This document shows positions 39,207-48,327 of a DNA stretch of 64,000 nt, one piece after another (position 1 is the stretch's first letter; each line of letters opens with the position of its first letter). Below the pieces are notes generated by a model. It searched no databases. It was given only the letters and a program-made list of their open reading frames with translations, and was not told the DNA's origin. Origin of the DNA: Aeromonas lacus. GTDB lineage: Bacteria > Pseudomonadota > Gammaproteobacteria > Enterobacterales > Aeromonadaceae. Both the position numbers and the translations under genes were made by a program. The stretch is from positions 1 through 64,000 of the forward strand of contig NZ_JRGM01000132.1 of assembly GCF_000764665.1 (NCBI RefSeq), given 5' to 3'.

Positions 39207-40025
39207 ATGATCAACGTAACGACCGCAGCGACCCAACACACCGCGACCGACCTGCTCAACCTGAGCCCGGAGCAGACCGCGCTGGAGGTGAAGGATCTCA
39301 ACCTGTACTACGGCAGCAAACAGGCGCTGTTCAACGTCAACATGAAGATCCCCAAAGGTCAGGTAACCGCCTTTATCGGCCCCTCCGGCTGCGGTAAATC
39401 GACTCTGCTGCGCTGCATCAACCGGATGAACGATCTGGTGGAAATTTGCCGCATCGACGGCGAGATCCAGCTGCACGGTCAAAACATCTATGACAAGAGC
39501 GTCGATGTCTCCGCCCTGCGCCGCCGGGTGGGCATGGTGTTCCAGCGCCCCAACCCCTTCCCCAAGTCCATCTACGAGAACGTGGTCTACGGCCTGCGTC
39601 TGCAGGGGATCAACGATCGCCGCACCCTGGACGATGCCGCCGAGCGCTCTTTGCGCGGCGCGGCGCTGTGGGATGAGGTGAAGGATCGTCTGCACGACAA
39701 CGCCTTCGGTCTTTCCGGTGGTCAGCAGCAGCGTCTGGTGATTGCCCGTGCCATCGCCATCGAGCCGGAAGTGCTGCTGCTCGATGAACCTACCTCGGCG
39801 CTTGACCCGATTTCCACCCTCACCATCGAGGAGTTGATCAACGAGCTCAAGAGCCAGTTCACCGTGGTGATCGTGACCCACAACATGCAGCAGGCGGCGC
39901 GGGTGTCGGATCAGACCGCCTTCATGTACATGGGCGAGCTTATCGAGTACTCGGATACCAACACCATCTTCACCACCCCGGCCAAGAAGAAGACCGAAGA
40001 CTACATCACCGGTCGCTATGGTTAA
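39207..40025 (+). CDS. pstB: PstB, phosphate ABC transporter ATPase
   Basis: A 272-residue ATPase that powers phosphate import. Walker [10 protein letters not shown] (residues about 57-65), signature LSGGQQQR, Walker [13 protein letters not shown] and the switch His in VTHNMQQA are all intact; [14 protein letters not shown] is typical of PstB. It follows pstA in the operon; TTGAGGTAACAG precedes ATG 39207. Confidence 0.98.
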   Translation: MINVTTAATQHTATDLLNLSPEQTALEVKDLNLYYGSKQALFNVNMKIPKGQVTAFIGPSGCGKSTLLRCINRMNDLVEICRIDGEIQLHGQNIYDKSVDVSALRRRVGMVFQRPNPFPKSIYENVVYGLRLQGINDRRTLDDAAERSLRGAALWDEVKDRLHDNAFGLSGGQQQRLVIARAIAIEPEVLLLDEPTSALDPISTLTIEELINELKSQFTVVIVTHNMQQAARVSDQTAFMYMGELIEYSDTNTIFTTPAKKKTEDYITGRYG

Positions 40026-40037
40026 GGAGAGGAGAGG

Positions 40038-40079
40038 ATGAACCACCACAAACAGATTGGCAGTCAATTCAACGGCTAA
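40038..40079 (+). CDS. Upstream mini-ORF resembling the phoU start
   Basis: ATG 40038 follows the very strong ribosome site AAGGAGAGGAGAGG, 12 bases after pstB, and encodes MNHHKQIGSQFNG before TAA. The second Met of PhoU starts [13 protein letters not shown]: 7 of 13 residues and 28 of 39 bases agree. The mini-ORF is in the same frame as phoU (81 bases between the two aligned ATG codons). It may be a relic of a start-region duplication or a leader peptide. Confidence 0.4.
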   Translation: MNHHKQIGSQFNG

Positions 40080-40109
40080 GGCATAATCGGAGCATCAAGG
40101 ATTATTTGT

Positions 40110-40820
40110 ATGGACAATATGAACCTCAATAAACATATCTCCGGTCAGTTCAATGCCGAGCTCGAGAGTGTGCGCAACCAGGTGCTGGTGATGGGCGGCA
40201 TGGTGGAGCAGCAGCTCACCGACGCCATCGCGGCGATCCACGATCAGGATCTGGAGGCGGCGCGCAAAATCGTGGCCAACGACCACAAGGTCAACGCCAT
40301 GGAAGTGGCGATCGACGAGGAGTGCACCCGCATCATCGCCAAGCGCCAGCCGACCGCCTCCGACCTGCGACTGGTGATGGCCATCATCAAGACCATCACC
40401 GATCTGGAGCGCATTGGCGATGTGGCGGACAAGATCGCCCGCATGCTGACCGACAACGCCAACAAGCCGCAGCCGCCGCTGGTGTCGCTGGAGAACATGG
40501 GCCGCCGTACCATCAAGATGCTGCACGACGTGCTCGATGCCTTCGCCCGCATGGATCTGGATGCAGCGCTGGCGGTCTACAAGGAAGATGACAAGGTGGA
40601 TCGGGAGTACGAGTCCATCATCCGCGAGCTGATGACCTACATGATGGAAGACCCGCGCACCATACCGCAGGTGCTCAACGTCCTGTGGGCGGCGCGGGCC
40701 ATCGAGCGGGTGGGCGATCGCTGCCAGCACATCTGCGAGTACATCGTCTACTACGTCAAGGGCAAGGATGTGCGCCACACCAAGGCGGACGATCTGGGCA
40801 CCCTGCTGGGCAAGGGCTAA
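40110..40820 (+). CDS. phoU: PhoU, phosphate signalling regulator
   Basis: A 236-residue protein of two PhoU helical-bundle domains (residues about 20-110 and 120-215). Metal-binding E/D-containing motifs appear, for example [14 protein letters not shown] and [15 protein letters not shown]. PhoU links the Pst transporter to the PhoR kinase so that the Pho regulon is off at high phosphate. It is the last gene of pstCAB-phoU and is followed by a terminator. AAGGATT lies before ATG 40110; an alternative ATG is at 40119. Confidence 0.97.
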   Translation: MDNMNLNKHISGQFNAELESVRNQVLVMGGMVEQQLTDAIAAIHDQDLEAARKIVANDHKVNAMEVAIDEECTRIIAKRQPTASDLRLVMAIIKTITDLERIGDVADKIARMLTDNANKPQPPLVSLENMGRRTIKMLHDVLDAFARMDLDAALAVYKEDDKVDREYESIIRELMTYMMEDPRTIPQVLNVLWAARAIERVGDRCQHICEYIVYYVKGKDVRHTKADDLGTLLGKG

Positions 40821-40833
40821 ACAGAAAGTGAAT

Positions 40834-40859
40834 AAAAAGGCGCGTCAGGCGCCTTTTTT
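40834..40859 (+). terminator. Rho-independent terminator after phoU
   Basis: AAAAAGGCGC and GCGCCTTTTTT form a hairpin with a long T-tail 13 bases after phoU. Confidence 0.92.
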
Positions 40860-40920
40860 GTTGCATAACTGGTCGGAGTAAGATAAAGCCCCCAACTGGC
40901 TGTTTTCTGATAGAATACTC

Positions 40921-41012
40921 CCCCTGTGTGAGTCCCGGATGGACTCACGGTCCGGTCTCCCGGGCCCAGTTTGCCGTCTTGTGCTAAGGCGGGCGTAGCA
41001 ATTAGGTTAATC
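40921..41012 (+). promoter_or_regulatory. Structured 5' leader of the ytfL-like gene
   Basis: An extended -10 (TGATAGAAT, 40908-40916) places transcription start near 40922. The leader then holds three successive hairpins: GTGAGTCC/GGACTCAC (40928-40948, perfect 8 bp), GGTCCGG/CCGGGCC (40949-40966, 7 bp with one wobble), and GCCGTCTT with AAGGCGGGC (about 40973-40994, one bulge). I do not recognise a known riboswitch class. Confidence 0.5.
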
Positions 41013-42335
41013 ATGAGTTTTGCCGATAGTTTGTTCTTTCTGATGCTGCTGGTTGGCGGCAGTGTGTTCTTCTCCCTCTCCGAGATCTCCCTCGCGGCCT
41101 CCCGCAAAATCAAATTGCAGGTGATGGCTGACGAAGGTAATCGTCAGGCCGAAAAGGTGCTGGCACTGCAGGCCCAGCCGGGCAATTTCTTTACCGTGGT
41201 ACAGATTGGCCTCAATACCGTCGCCATTCTGGGCGGTATCTTGGGTGAGTCTGCCCTCAACCCCGCCATCAAGGGGATTGTCTCCGAGTTCTATCAGGGC
41301 CCCTGGCTTGGCGAGATCAGCTCCGGAGCGTCCTTCGTGTTCGTCACCGGTATGTTTATCCTGATCGCCGACTTGATGCCCAAGCGCCTCGCCATGATCA
41401 TGCCCGAGCAGATCGCCGTGGTGGTGGTGCGTCCCATGCTCTTCTTTGTCACCGTGCTGATGCCGCTGGTGTGGATCTTCAACGGACTGGCCAACGCCCT
41501 GTTCCGCCTGATGCGGGTCTCCACCGTGCGCAACGACGAGATCACCTCGGACGATATCTATGCAGTGATGGATGCCGGTGCCGAAGCGGGGGTTATCCAG
41601 CGCGAGGAGCACCAGCTCATCGAGAACGTGTTCGAGCTGCAGTCCCTTGGCGTCACCTCCGCCATGACGGCCCGCGAGAGCCTCATCTACTTCACCCTGC
41701 AAGAGAGTGAAGAGAGCATCAAGGCCAAGATCGCCGAGCACCCGCACAACAAGTTTCTGGTCTGTGACCACAACCTCGACAGCATCAAGGGTTTTGTCGA
41801 TGCCAAAGAGCTGCTGATCCGCGTCATCAGCGGTCAGAGCATTGATCTCATCGGTGGCAATCTGGTGCAGAACGTCATCATCATTCCCGATACCCTCAAC
41901 CTCTATGAGGCGATGGAGTACTTCAAGAACCACAGAGGCGACTTTGCCGTGGTAATGAACGAGTACGCGCTGGTGGTGGGTATCGTCACCATGAACGACC
42001 TGATGAGTACCGTCATGGGCGAATGGGCCACTCACGTGGTGGAAGAGCAGATTGTGCAGCGTGACGAGAGTTCCTGGCTGGTGGACGGGGTGACCCCCAT
42101 CTCCGACGTGATGCGTGCCTTCGATATCGAAGAGTTCCCGGACGATCAGAACTACGAGACCATCGCCGGTTTCATCATGTACATGCTGCGCAAGATCCCC
42201 AAACGAACCGATTCGGTCAAATATGCAGGTTACAAGTTCGAAGTGGTGGATATCGACAGCTACAAGATCGATCAGCTGCTGGTTACCCGGATTGAACCCG
42301 CCGTCGTTACCGACAAGCTTGCTCAGGATGCGTAA
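41013..42335 (+). CDS. ytfL: YtfL/PaeA-like CNNM-family inner-membrane transporter
   Basis: A 440-residue protein with a DUF21/CNNM membrane domain (residues about 1-190; SEISLAASRKIKLQVMADEG), a CBS-domain pair (about 205-335; NEYALVVGIVTMNDLMSTVMG) and a C-terminal CorC_HlyC domain ending in KYAGYKFEVVDIDSYKIDQLLVTRIE. The sequence follows E. coli YtfL (PaeA), reported as a putrescine/cadaverine exporter, very closely. Related families carry Mg2+ or Co2+, so the substrate is not certain. ATG 41013 begins the membrane domain; a structured leader precedes it. Confidence 0.93.
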   Translation: MSFADSLFFLMLLVGGSVFFSLSEISLAASRKIKLQVMADEGNRQAEKVLALQAQPGNFFTVVQIGLNTVAILGGILGESALNPAIKGIVSEFYQGPWLGEISSGASFVFVTGMFILIADLMPKRLAMIMPEQIAVVVVRPMLFFVTVLMPLVWIFNGLANALFRLMRVSTVRNDEITSDDIYAVMDAGAEAGVIQREEHQLIENVFELQSLGVTSAMTARESLIYFTLQESEESIKAKIAEHPHNKFLVCDHNLDSIKGFVDAKELLIRVISGQSIDLIGGNLVQNVIIIPDTLNLYEAMEYFKNHRGDFAVVMNEYALVVGIVTMNDLMSTVMGEWATHVVEEQIVQRDESSWLVDGVTPISDVMRAFDIEEFPDDQNYETIAGFIMYMLRKIPKRTDSVKYAGYKFEVVDIDSYKIDQLLVTRIEPAVVTDKLAQDA

Positions 42336-42353
42336 AAGGAGCTTTCAGGAGTC

Positions 42354-42896
42354 ATGAAAATGCAGTCTCATTCCCGTGCGATCGCCTGTGTGGCGCTCGC
42401 TCTGGCACTCGGCGCTTGTAGCCAGAGTGCACCGCGCAAGGCAACCGTTACTGCCAAACCGGTGGCGACAAAGCCTGCCGTAGTTGTGCCGCAGCCGGAT
42501 CCCGATGCGGTGGTGCAGAGCGCCGTGGCTGAGCCCAGCCCGGTGTTTGACGAGGAGTACCACGGGCCGGAGCAGGGATCGCTGGAGTCGGTGACCGCCC
42601 TGTTTGCCCGTGGCTACATCGAGTCGGCCATGCGTGAAACCATGCTGGCGGCGGTGAAGAATGACTATCCGCTGCTCGGTATGCGAGATGTGCGGCTGAC
42701 CGATCCGGTCTACAAGTTCCTCACCTCTGCCCATGCCACCACCACGGCGCACGACTACCTCTATGCCGGTGTGCAGCGTCGCCTGGGCCGCCCGCTCAGC
42801 CCTGCCCAGTGGGAGCAGATCTGGCGCCGCTTGCCGCAGGATGGTCGGGTCTCCGACTGGGTAAAACAGATCAAGCGGGTACTGGCTGGACATTAA
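42354..42896 (+). CDS. Putative lipoprotein of unknown function
   Basis: A 180-residue protein. The signal peptide ends in the lipobox LGAC (Cys about residue 22). A Pro/Ala/Val-rich linker (residues about 25-60) leads to a globular C-terminal domain of about 110 residues with no motif I recognise. Ser follows the Cys, so outer-membrane sorting is likely. AAGGAGCTTTCAGGAG precedes the start, 18 bases after ytfL, suggesting co-transcription. Confidence 0.75.
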   Translation: MKMQSHSRAIACVALALALGACSQSAPRKATVTAKPVATKPAVVVPQPDPDAVVQSAVAEPSPVFDEEYHGPEQGSLESVTALFARGYIESAMRETMLAAVKNDYPLLGMRDVRLTDPVYKFLTSAHATTTAHDYLYAGVQRRLGRPLSPAQWEQIWRRLPQDGRVSDWVKQIKRVLAGH

Positions 42897-42920
42897 GTGG
42901 CCAGTTCACCATATCGCCAC

Positions 42921-42946
42921 AAAAGGCCACCTTCGGGTGGCCTTTT
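42921..42946 (+). terminator. Rho-independent terminator after the lipoprotein gene
   Basis: AAAAGGCCACC and GGTGGCCTTTT form a stem with a TTCG loop. Confidence 0.9.
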
Positions 42947-43031
42947 GCATTTCTGCGTTTGTCTCGCCGTACGCATTCTGATTTCTGCTGATACGGATTG
43001 CCGTCAGTGGCACTTTGTTTTATCTTGTTTT

Positions 43032-43055
43032 GGCCATCTAAACATCTGAATGTTT
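43032..43055 (+). promoter_or_regulatory. Possible MetJ operator (tandem 8-mers)
   Basis: Three adjacent 8-mers, GGCCATCT, AAACATCT and GAATGTTT, match the met box AGACGTCT at 5, 6 and 4 positions. MetJ binds such tandem boxes, and the downstream gene encodes a homocysteine methyltransferase. The match is weak. Confidence 0.35.
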
Positions 43056-43169
43056 TTATGGCTAAGGTGTCAGGTGCTTCACCCGGATGAAGCCGGACGA
43101 TCTGCTGCGATTCTGCGCGAAACCGCAGATCAGCAAGACACATACGCAAATAACAAAGAGACACGACAG

Positions 43170-44072
43170 ATGGAAACCAGGGAATTGTGGGTGCTGGATG
43201 GGGGCATGGGGCGCGAGTTGGCACGGCGGGGGGCTCCGTTTCGTCAGCCGGAGTGGTCGGCGCTGGCCTTGATGGAGGCGCCAGAGACGGTGCGTGACGT
43301 GCATCAGGCCTATGTGGCGAGCGGTGCCCGGGTCATCACCACCAACAGCTATGCGCTGGTGCCGTTTCATATCGGCGATGAGCGTTTCTTTGCCGAAGGG
43401 GAGGGGCTGGCAGCGCTGGCTGGCCAACTGGCCCGCGAGGTGGCTGACGAACAGAAGGGCGCCGTGCAGGTGGCGGGTTCCCTACCACCGCTGTTTGGCT
43501 CTTACCGCGCCGATCTGTTCAAGGCGGACAAGGTGAGCGAGCTGGCGACCCCGCTTATCCGGGCGCTATCCCCTCATGTGGATATCTGGCTGGCCGAGAC
43601 CATGAGCCTGATCGCCGAGCCACAGGCCCTGAAAGCGCTGCTGCCGAAAGATGGCAAGCCGTTCTGGGTCTCCTTCACCCTGGAAGATGAGGCGCCGGGC
43701 AACGAGCCGCGACTGCGCTCCGGCGAGCGGGTGGCCGATGCGGTGACCGCGCTGGCATCGGCCGGGGTGGACGCCATCCTGTTCAACTGCTGTCAGCCCG
43801 AGGTTATTGAAGGGGCCCTCGAAGTTGCCCGCGCCCGCTTGCAGGCTGTGGGCCGCACCGATATTCGCCTCGGTGCCTATGCCAACGCCTTCCCGCCGCA
43901 ACCCAAAGAGGCCACCGCCAACGATGGGTTGGATGAGATCCGCACCGATCTGGGGCCGCTGGATTACCTTGGCTGGGCCGAGCGCTGGCGTGCGGCCGGG
44001 GCGAATTTGATCGGCGGTTGCTGCGGTATCGGCCCCGAGCATATTCAGGCGCTGAGCAGCCGGTTGCGCTAA
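43170..44072 (+). CDS. Homocysteine S-methyltransferase family protein (MmuM-like)
   Basis: A 300-residue TIM-barrel methyltransferase. Zinc-binding Cys residues appear in FNCCQPE (residues about 208-214) and the C-terminal IGGCCGIGPEHI; the N-terminus has LDGGMGREL and TNSYAL. Such enzymes methylate homocysteine to methionine with S-methylmethionine or SAM. The frame is open upstream to 43050, but the family N-terminus METRELWVLDGGMG begins at 43170. The next gene is a transporter 9 bases downstream, so the pair may salvage methyl compounds. The substrate is not provable here. Confidence 0.85.
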   Translation: METRELWVLDGGMGRELARRGAPFRQPEWSALALMEAPETVRDVHQAYVASGARVITTNSYALVPFHIGDERFFAEGEGLAALAGQLAREVADEQKGAVQVAGSLPPLFGSYRADLFKADKVSELATPLIRALSPHVDIWLAETMSLIAEPQALKALLPKDGKPFWVSFTLEDEAPGNEPRLRSGERVADAVTALASAGVDAILFNCCQPEVIEGALEVARARLQAVGRTDIRLGAYANAFPPQPKEATANDGLDEIRTDLGPLDYLGWAERWRAAGANLIGGCCGIGPEHIQALSSRLR

Positions 44073-44081
44073 GGAGTCCCG

Positions 44082-45497
44082 ATGAAAGAGAACAAGATTG
44101 GGCTCTGGTCTCTCACCGCGCTGGTGTTCAGCTCAATGGTGGGGGCAGGGATCTTCAGCCTGCCGCAGAATATGGCCGAGGTGGCTGGGGCACGCGCTGT
44201 GCTGATCGGCTGGGGCGTGACGGGGGTGGGCATAGTGGCGCTCGCCATGAGTTTTCTCTATCTGTCGCGGTTAAGGCCGGATCTCGATGGCGGCATCTAC
44301 AGCTATGCCCGCGCCGGCTTTGGCGATCTGGTGGGTTTCTTCTCCGCATGGGGCTATTGGCTCTGTGCCACCATCGGCGTGGTGGGTTATCTGGTCATTG
44401 CCTTTGCGGCGCTGGGCAGTTTTATCGATACCCCCGAGCAGATCTGGTTTGGTGACGGCAATACCCTGGCGGCTTTTGTTGGCGAGTCCTGCATCCTCTG
44501 GGCGGTGCACCTGCTGGTGGCCCGTGGCGTGCAGCAGGCGGCGCTGTTTAATCTGGTGGCGACTCTGGCCAAGAGCCTGCCGCTGCTGCTGTTTATCCTG
44601 TTCGCCTGCTACTGGTTCGACCCGGTCACCTTCGCGGCGGATCAGCAGGGCAGCACTCTGGCGGTGCCGGTCTCCGAGCAGGTGCGCAACACCATGCTGA
44701 TCACCCTCTGGGTCTTTACCGGCATCGAGGGGGCGGCGGTGCTGTCGGCCCGCGCCAGAAACCGGCGGGATGTAGGCACGGCCACCGTGCTTGGGGTCGT
44801 GTTGGCGCTGCTGCTCTATGTGCTTATCTCGGTGCTGGCGCTGGGGATATTGAGTCGCCCTGAACTCGCGGCCCTGCCCAACCCCTCCATGGCAGGGCTG
44901 ATGGCCCAGATGACCGGTTCCTGGGGCAAGCTGCTGATAAGCATCGGTCTTATCGTCTCGGTGCTCGCCTCCTACGTGAGCTGGACGCTGTTCTCGGCCG
45001 AGGTACCCTTTAGCGCGGCCCGCCACGGCGCGTTTCCTGCCATCTTCCGGCGCCAGAACAGCAACGGCACTCCCATCGCATCGCTCTGGCTCACCAGCCT
45101 GACGGTGCAGACATGCCTGCTGCTGGTGTGGCTGCTCGGCAAGGGCTACACCAGCCTGCTGCTTATCTCCACCTCGATGATCCTGGTGCCCTACCTGCTG
45201 ATCGGCCTGTTCCTGCTCAAGCTCTCGTTCCGCAGGAAGGGTGAGGGTGGGCAGGGCTTAGGCCTGATGCGGGCGGTGGCACTGGTGGCGAGCGGTTACG
45301 GATTCTGGCTGCTCTATGCCGCCGGGGTGGAGTATCTATTGCTCTCCTTGCTGCTCTACGGGCCGGGCTTGCTGTTGTTTCTCTACAGCCGCCGTCAGCT
45401 GGGTGCAGGTCTTTGCCTGAGCGGTCGCGAACGGCTGTTGGCCGGAGTGACCTTGCTAAGCCTGATCCCCGCCGTCTGGTCGTTTACCCATCTCTGA
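44082..45497 (+). CDS. APC-family basic amino acid/polyamine antiporter
   Basis: A 471-residue inner-membrane protein with about 12 hydrophobic helices. The N-terminus GLWSLTALVFSSMVGAGIFSLPQN holds the APC substrate-binding Gly motif on helix 1; TLWVFTGIEGAAVLSARARNR is typical of the arginine/ornithine antiporter branch (ArcD-like). It lies 9 bases after the methyltransferase gene. The homology suggests arginine/ornithine or a similar cationic amino acid; the neighbour would also allow S-methylmethionine. The substrate is undecided. Confidence 0.85.
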   Translation: MKENKIGLWSLTALVFSSMVGAGIFSLPQNMAEVAGARAVLIGWGVTGVGIVALAMSFLYLSRLRPDLDGGIYSYARAGFGDLVGFFSAWGYWLCATIGVVGYLVIAFAALGSFIDTPEQIWFGDGNTLAAFVGESCILWAVHLLVARGVQQAALFNLVATLAKSLPLLLFILFACYWFDPVTFAADQQGSTLAVPVSEQVRNTMLITLWVFTGIEGAAVLSARARNRRDVGTATVLGVVLALLLYVLISVLALGILSRPELAALPNPSMAGLMAQMTGSWGKLLISIGLIVSVLASYVSWTLFSAEVPFSAARHGAFPAIFRRQNSNGTPIASLWLTSLTVQTCLLLVWLLGKGYTSLLLISTSMILVPYLLIGLFLLKLSFRRKGEGGQGLGLMRAVALVASGYGFWLLYAAGVEYLLLSLLLYGPGLLLFLYSRRQLGAGLCLSGRERLLAGVTLLSLIPAVWSFTHL

Positions 45498-45520
45498 TAT
45501 CTAAGATGTGACTGACCATA

Positions 45521-45549
45521 AAAGAGAGCGCAACTGTGGCGCTCTCTTT
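45521..45549 (+). terminator. Terminator between the antiporter and hydroxylase genes
   Basis: AAAGAGAGCGC and GCGCTCTCTTT form an 11-bp stem; suitable for both convergent transcripts. Confidence 0.85.
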
Positions 45550-45600
45550 GTTATCAGGGACTTGTTATCAGGGCCGGGAGTTGCTATTCGAGGTGAAGGC

Positions 45601-46440
45601 TTAGCGGCTGGCTGGCCCGGCCGGTTTGCCAAACAGCACGGCGAGTTTTTGTCGCCACGGCAGGCCACGGGCGTCACGCAGCATGTCGCGCCATTCGTGG
45701 AAGGTGAGGGTGAGGGGGTTGAAGCTGTGGATCGGTTTGGTGATGCCAAAGCAGCACGGCTCGGCAGGGTCCTCCTCGACAAAGGTACCAAACAGCCGAT
45801 CCCAGATGATCAGCACCCCGGCGAAGTTGCGGTCGATGTACTTGGCGTTGCTGGCGTGGTGCACCCGGTGGTGGGAGGGGGTGTTGAAGACCCACTCCAG
45901 CCAGCCGAGCTTGCCCACCACTTGGGTGTGGACGAAGAACTGAAAGCCCAGGCTCAGCAACACGGTGGCGACCACCGCCTCGGGCGGGAAGCCGATGACA
46001 ATCATCGGGATCCAGAACAGCCACATGCCGGAGATCGGATACATCAGGCTCTGGCGAAAGGCGGTGGAGAGATTGAGCCGCTCCGAACTGTGGTGCACCA
46101 CATGGGAGGCCCACAGCCAGCGCACATGGTGGCTGGTGAAGTGGAACAGCCAGTAGCAGAGATCCTGCAGCAGGAAGAGCAGCAATACGCTCCAGAAATT
46201 CAGCTCGATATCGAACAGTCGCCAGCTCCAGAGGGTGTCATACAGATAAGCGATGGCAATGGCTGCCAGCGCATCGCCCCCCTGATGCATCAGGGCCAGG
46301 GTGGCATTGGCCAGCAGATCTTTCCACTGGTAGGTGGCGGTGGAAAAGGCCACCCCATGCTTGCGCAGATAGACCATCTCCCAGCCGACAAACGCCAGAA
46401 AGAGGGGGGATAGGTAGAGCAGGATCAGTTGCACATCCAT
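45601..46440 (-). CDS. Fatty acid hydroxylase / sterol desaturase family membrane protein
   Basis: A 279-residue protein with several membrane helices and the diiron His-box pattern of the family: HFTSHH, HVVHHS and HHRVHH (residues about 107-205). Members oxidise lipid acyl chains or sterols at the membrane; bacterial members of this type are mostly uncharacterised. The frame is open to 46506; ATG 46440 (MDVQLILLYLSPLFLAF) begins directly before the first helix, with only a weak ribosome site. It stands alone. Confidence 0.85.
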   Translation of the reverse strand: MDVQLILLYLSPLFLAFVGWEMVYLRKHGVAFSTATYQWKDLLANATLALMHQGGDALAAIAIAYLYDTLWSWRLFDIELNFWSVLLLFLLQDLCYWLFHFTSHHVRWLWASHVVHHSSERLNLSTAFRQSLMYPISGMWLFWIPMIVIGFPPEAVVATVLLSLGFQFFVHTQVVGKLGWLEWVFNTPSHHRVHHASNAKYIDRNFAGVLIIWDRLFGTFVEEDPAEPCCFGITKPIHSFNPLTLTFHEWRDMLRDARGLPWRQKLAVLFGKPAGPASR

Positions 46441-46573
46441 GAGCCGGTATCCATTCAGAGCAATTGCTCTCCAGCATAAAGGATGAACGCAATATTTCAT
46501 TAACATTTTCAGCGCGTGAGGACTGGTAATCGGGAGAGGGGGCTCAGCCTCCTCTCCCGTGGTACGGCACTGG

Positions 46574-47317
46574 TTACAGCACCTGACTCAGGAACTGGCG
46601 CAGGCGCGGGGAGGGGGGGGTGTCGAAAAACTCCGTTGGTTTCTCGTCTACCAGCAGTTCGCCACTCTCCATAAAGAGCACCCGATCCGCCACTTCCCGG
46701 GCAAAGCCCATCTCGTGGGTCACCACTACCATGGTCATCCCTTCGCGGGCCAGCCCCTTCATGACGTCCAGCACCTCCCCAACCATCTCGGGGTCGAGCG
46801 CACTGGTGGGCTCGTCGAAGAGCATGATGCGCGGCTGCATGGCGAGCGCCCTCGCGATGGCCACCCGCTGCTGCTGACCACCGGAGAGCTGGGAGGGGTA
46901 GCTGCCCGCCTTGGCCGAGAGCCCCACTTTGAGCAGCAGGGCCTTGGCGCGATCTTCGGCCTCCTTGCGTGACAGTCCCCGCACCTTTTGCGGGGCGAGG
47001 CAGATGTTCTCCAGCACAGTCAGGTGGGGAAAGAGGTTGAAGGACTGGAACACCATGCCCACCTCTTCCCGCAGCTTGTTGACATCGCCCGGCTGGGTCA
47101 GGCAGATGCCATCCACCACGATATCGCCGTCGTTGATGGTCTCCAGCTGGTTGAGGGTGCGCAGAAAGGTGGACTTGCCGGAGCCGCTGGGGCCGACGAT
47201 CACCACCACTTCCCCTTCGGCGACCTCGGTGCTGACGTTTTTCAGGGCATGCACTTCGCTGCCGTAGAACTTCTCTACACCGGTCGCCTTGATGATGGGA
47301 TCAATTGCTTTTCGCAT
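46574..47317 (-). CDS. glnQ: Polar amino acid ABC transporter ATPase (GlnQ-like)
   Basis: A 247-residue ATPase with Walker [29 protein letters not shown], signature LSGGQQQR and [14 protein letters not shown], all characteristic of the polar amino-acid importers (GlnQ/HisP/ArtP). It overlaps the permease gene by 17 bases, so the operon order is binding protein-permease-ATPase. The amino acid is probably glutamine or another polar one; the symbol is by family, not proven. Confidence 0.9.
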   Translation of the reverse strand: MRKAIDPIIKATGVEKFYGSEVHALKNVSTEVAEGEVVVIVGPSGSGKSTFLRTLNQLETINDGDIVVDGICLTQPGDVNKLREEVGMVFQSFNLFPHLTVLENICLAPQKVRGLSRKEAEDRAKALLLKVGLSAKAGSYPSQLSGGQQQRVAIARALAMQPRIMLFDEPTSALDPEMVGEVLDVMKGLAREGMTMVVVTHEMGFAREVADRVLFMESGELLVDEKPTEFFDTPPSPRLRQFLSQVL

Positions 47318-48293
47318 ATTTCACCTCGAGACGGCGCACCAGGAAGGAGAGGGTACCGGTCAGCACCAGATAGAGCAGGGCGACGGTGAACCACACCTCG
47401 AACGGGCTGAAGGTGGAGCTGACCACCTCGCGTCCTGCCTTGGTCAGGTCGGTGATGGAGATAACCGATACCAGCGAGGAGTCCTTGATCAGGTTGATGA
47501 ACTGACCTGCCAGCGGCGGCAGCACCCGCTTGAACGCCTGCGGCAGGATGACGTAACGCATGGTCTGGGCCGAGGTGAGGCCCAGACTGCGCCCCGCCTC
47601 CATCTGCCCCTTGTGGATGGAGCTGATGCCGGCGCGCACGATCTCCGCCACATAGGCGCCGGTAAAGACGGCCAGTGCCGCGACCCCGGCAGTAAAGCGA
47701 TCGAGGTTCAGCACTGTGCCGATAAAGAAGTAGACGATGAAGATCTGCACCAGCAGCGGGGTGCCGCGAATGAGCTCCACATAGGTGACGGCCAGATTGC
47801 GCAGGGCCGGGTTGGGGGAGAGTCGGGCCAGTCCGGCCAGGGTGCCGAGCAAAATGGCGAAGATACCCGCCACCAGCGAGAGCTTGATGGTCATCCAGAC
47901 GCCCCAGGCGATGGGGCCGGCGGTCCAGCTCAGCTGGATATCGAGGGCATCACCACGAAAGACGGTATCCCCTTCGCTGACCTGCACACCGCTGGTCGCG
48001 ATGGGTTGGCGCTGGTTGGGGTCGAGATCGTTTTGCAGGAACAGTTTGCCTTTCTCTGCGGCAGTGGTGCCGGCTACCACTGTGCCGTCAAACTCGGCGT
48101 AATTCTTCTGTTCGGCTTGATAGGCGATGTACTGGGGAATGCGTTCCCAGCGCCAGGTGTAGTCAACGGATTGCACCGCCTTGTAGATGCCGAACACGGC
48201 CACCAGCAGCATCAGCAAAAAGACGCCGTGCCAGAGTAGCGGGTTGGGCTGTTTTTCCATCTGTCTTGTCGGTTTGGGTGTGTGCACAGTCAC
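47301..48293 (-). CDS. Polar amino acid ABC transporter permease with inserted periplasmic region
   Basis: A 330-residue permease. A first helix (residues about 18-40) is followed by an extra region of about 90 residues with no membrane segment before the usual His/Glu/Gln/Arg permease domain starts near residue 130; the EAA loop is [27 protein letters not shown]. The start is GTG 48293 behind AGAGG; GTG 48287 is also possible. A hairpin lies between it and the binding-protein gene. Confidence 0.88.
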   Translation of the reverse strand: MTVHTPKPTRQMEKQPNPLLWHGVFLLMLLVAVFGIYKAVQSVDYTWRWERIPQYIAYQAEQKNYAEFDGTVVAGTTAAEKGKLFLQNDLDPNQRQPIATSGVQVSEGDTVFRGDALDIQLSWTAGPIAWGVWMTIKLSLVAGIFAILLGTLAGLARLSPNPALRNLAVTYVELIRGTPLLVQIFIVYFFIGTVLNLDRFTAGVAALAVFTGAYVAEIVRAGISSIHKGQMEAGRSLGLTSAQTMRYVILPQAFKRVLPPLAGQFINLIKDSSLVSVISITDLTKAGREVVSSTFSPFEVWFTVALLYLVLTGTLSFLVRRLEVKYAKSN

Positions 48294-48327
48294 AACCTCT
48301 TCTCGTTATTGTGTGGGGTGTTGCGAG

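Noticed and set aside
42960-43169. Possible riboswitch before the methyltransferase gene
   Set aside because: Short stems exist (GCTTCA/TGAAGC; ATCTGC/GCAGAT), but no SAM- or SAH-riboswitch core could be recognised.
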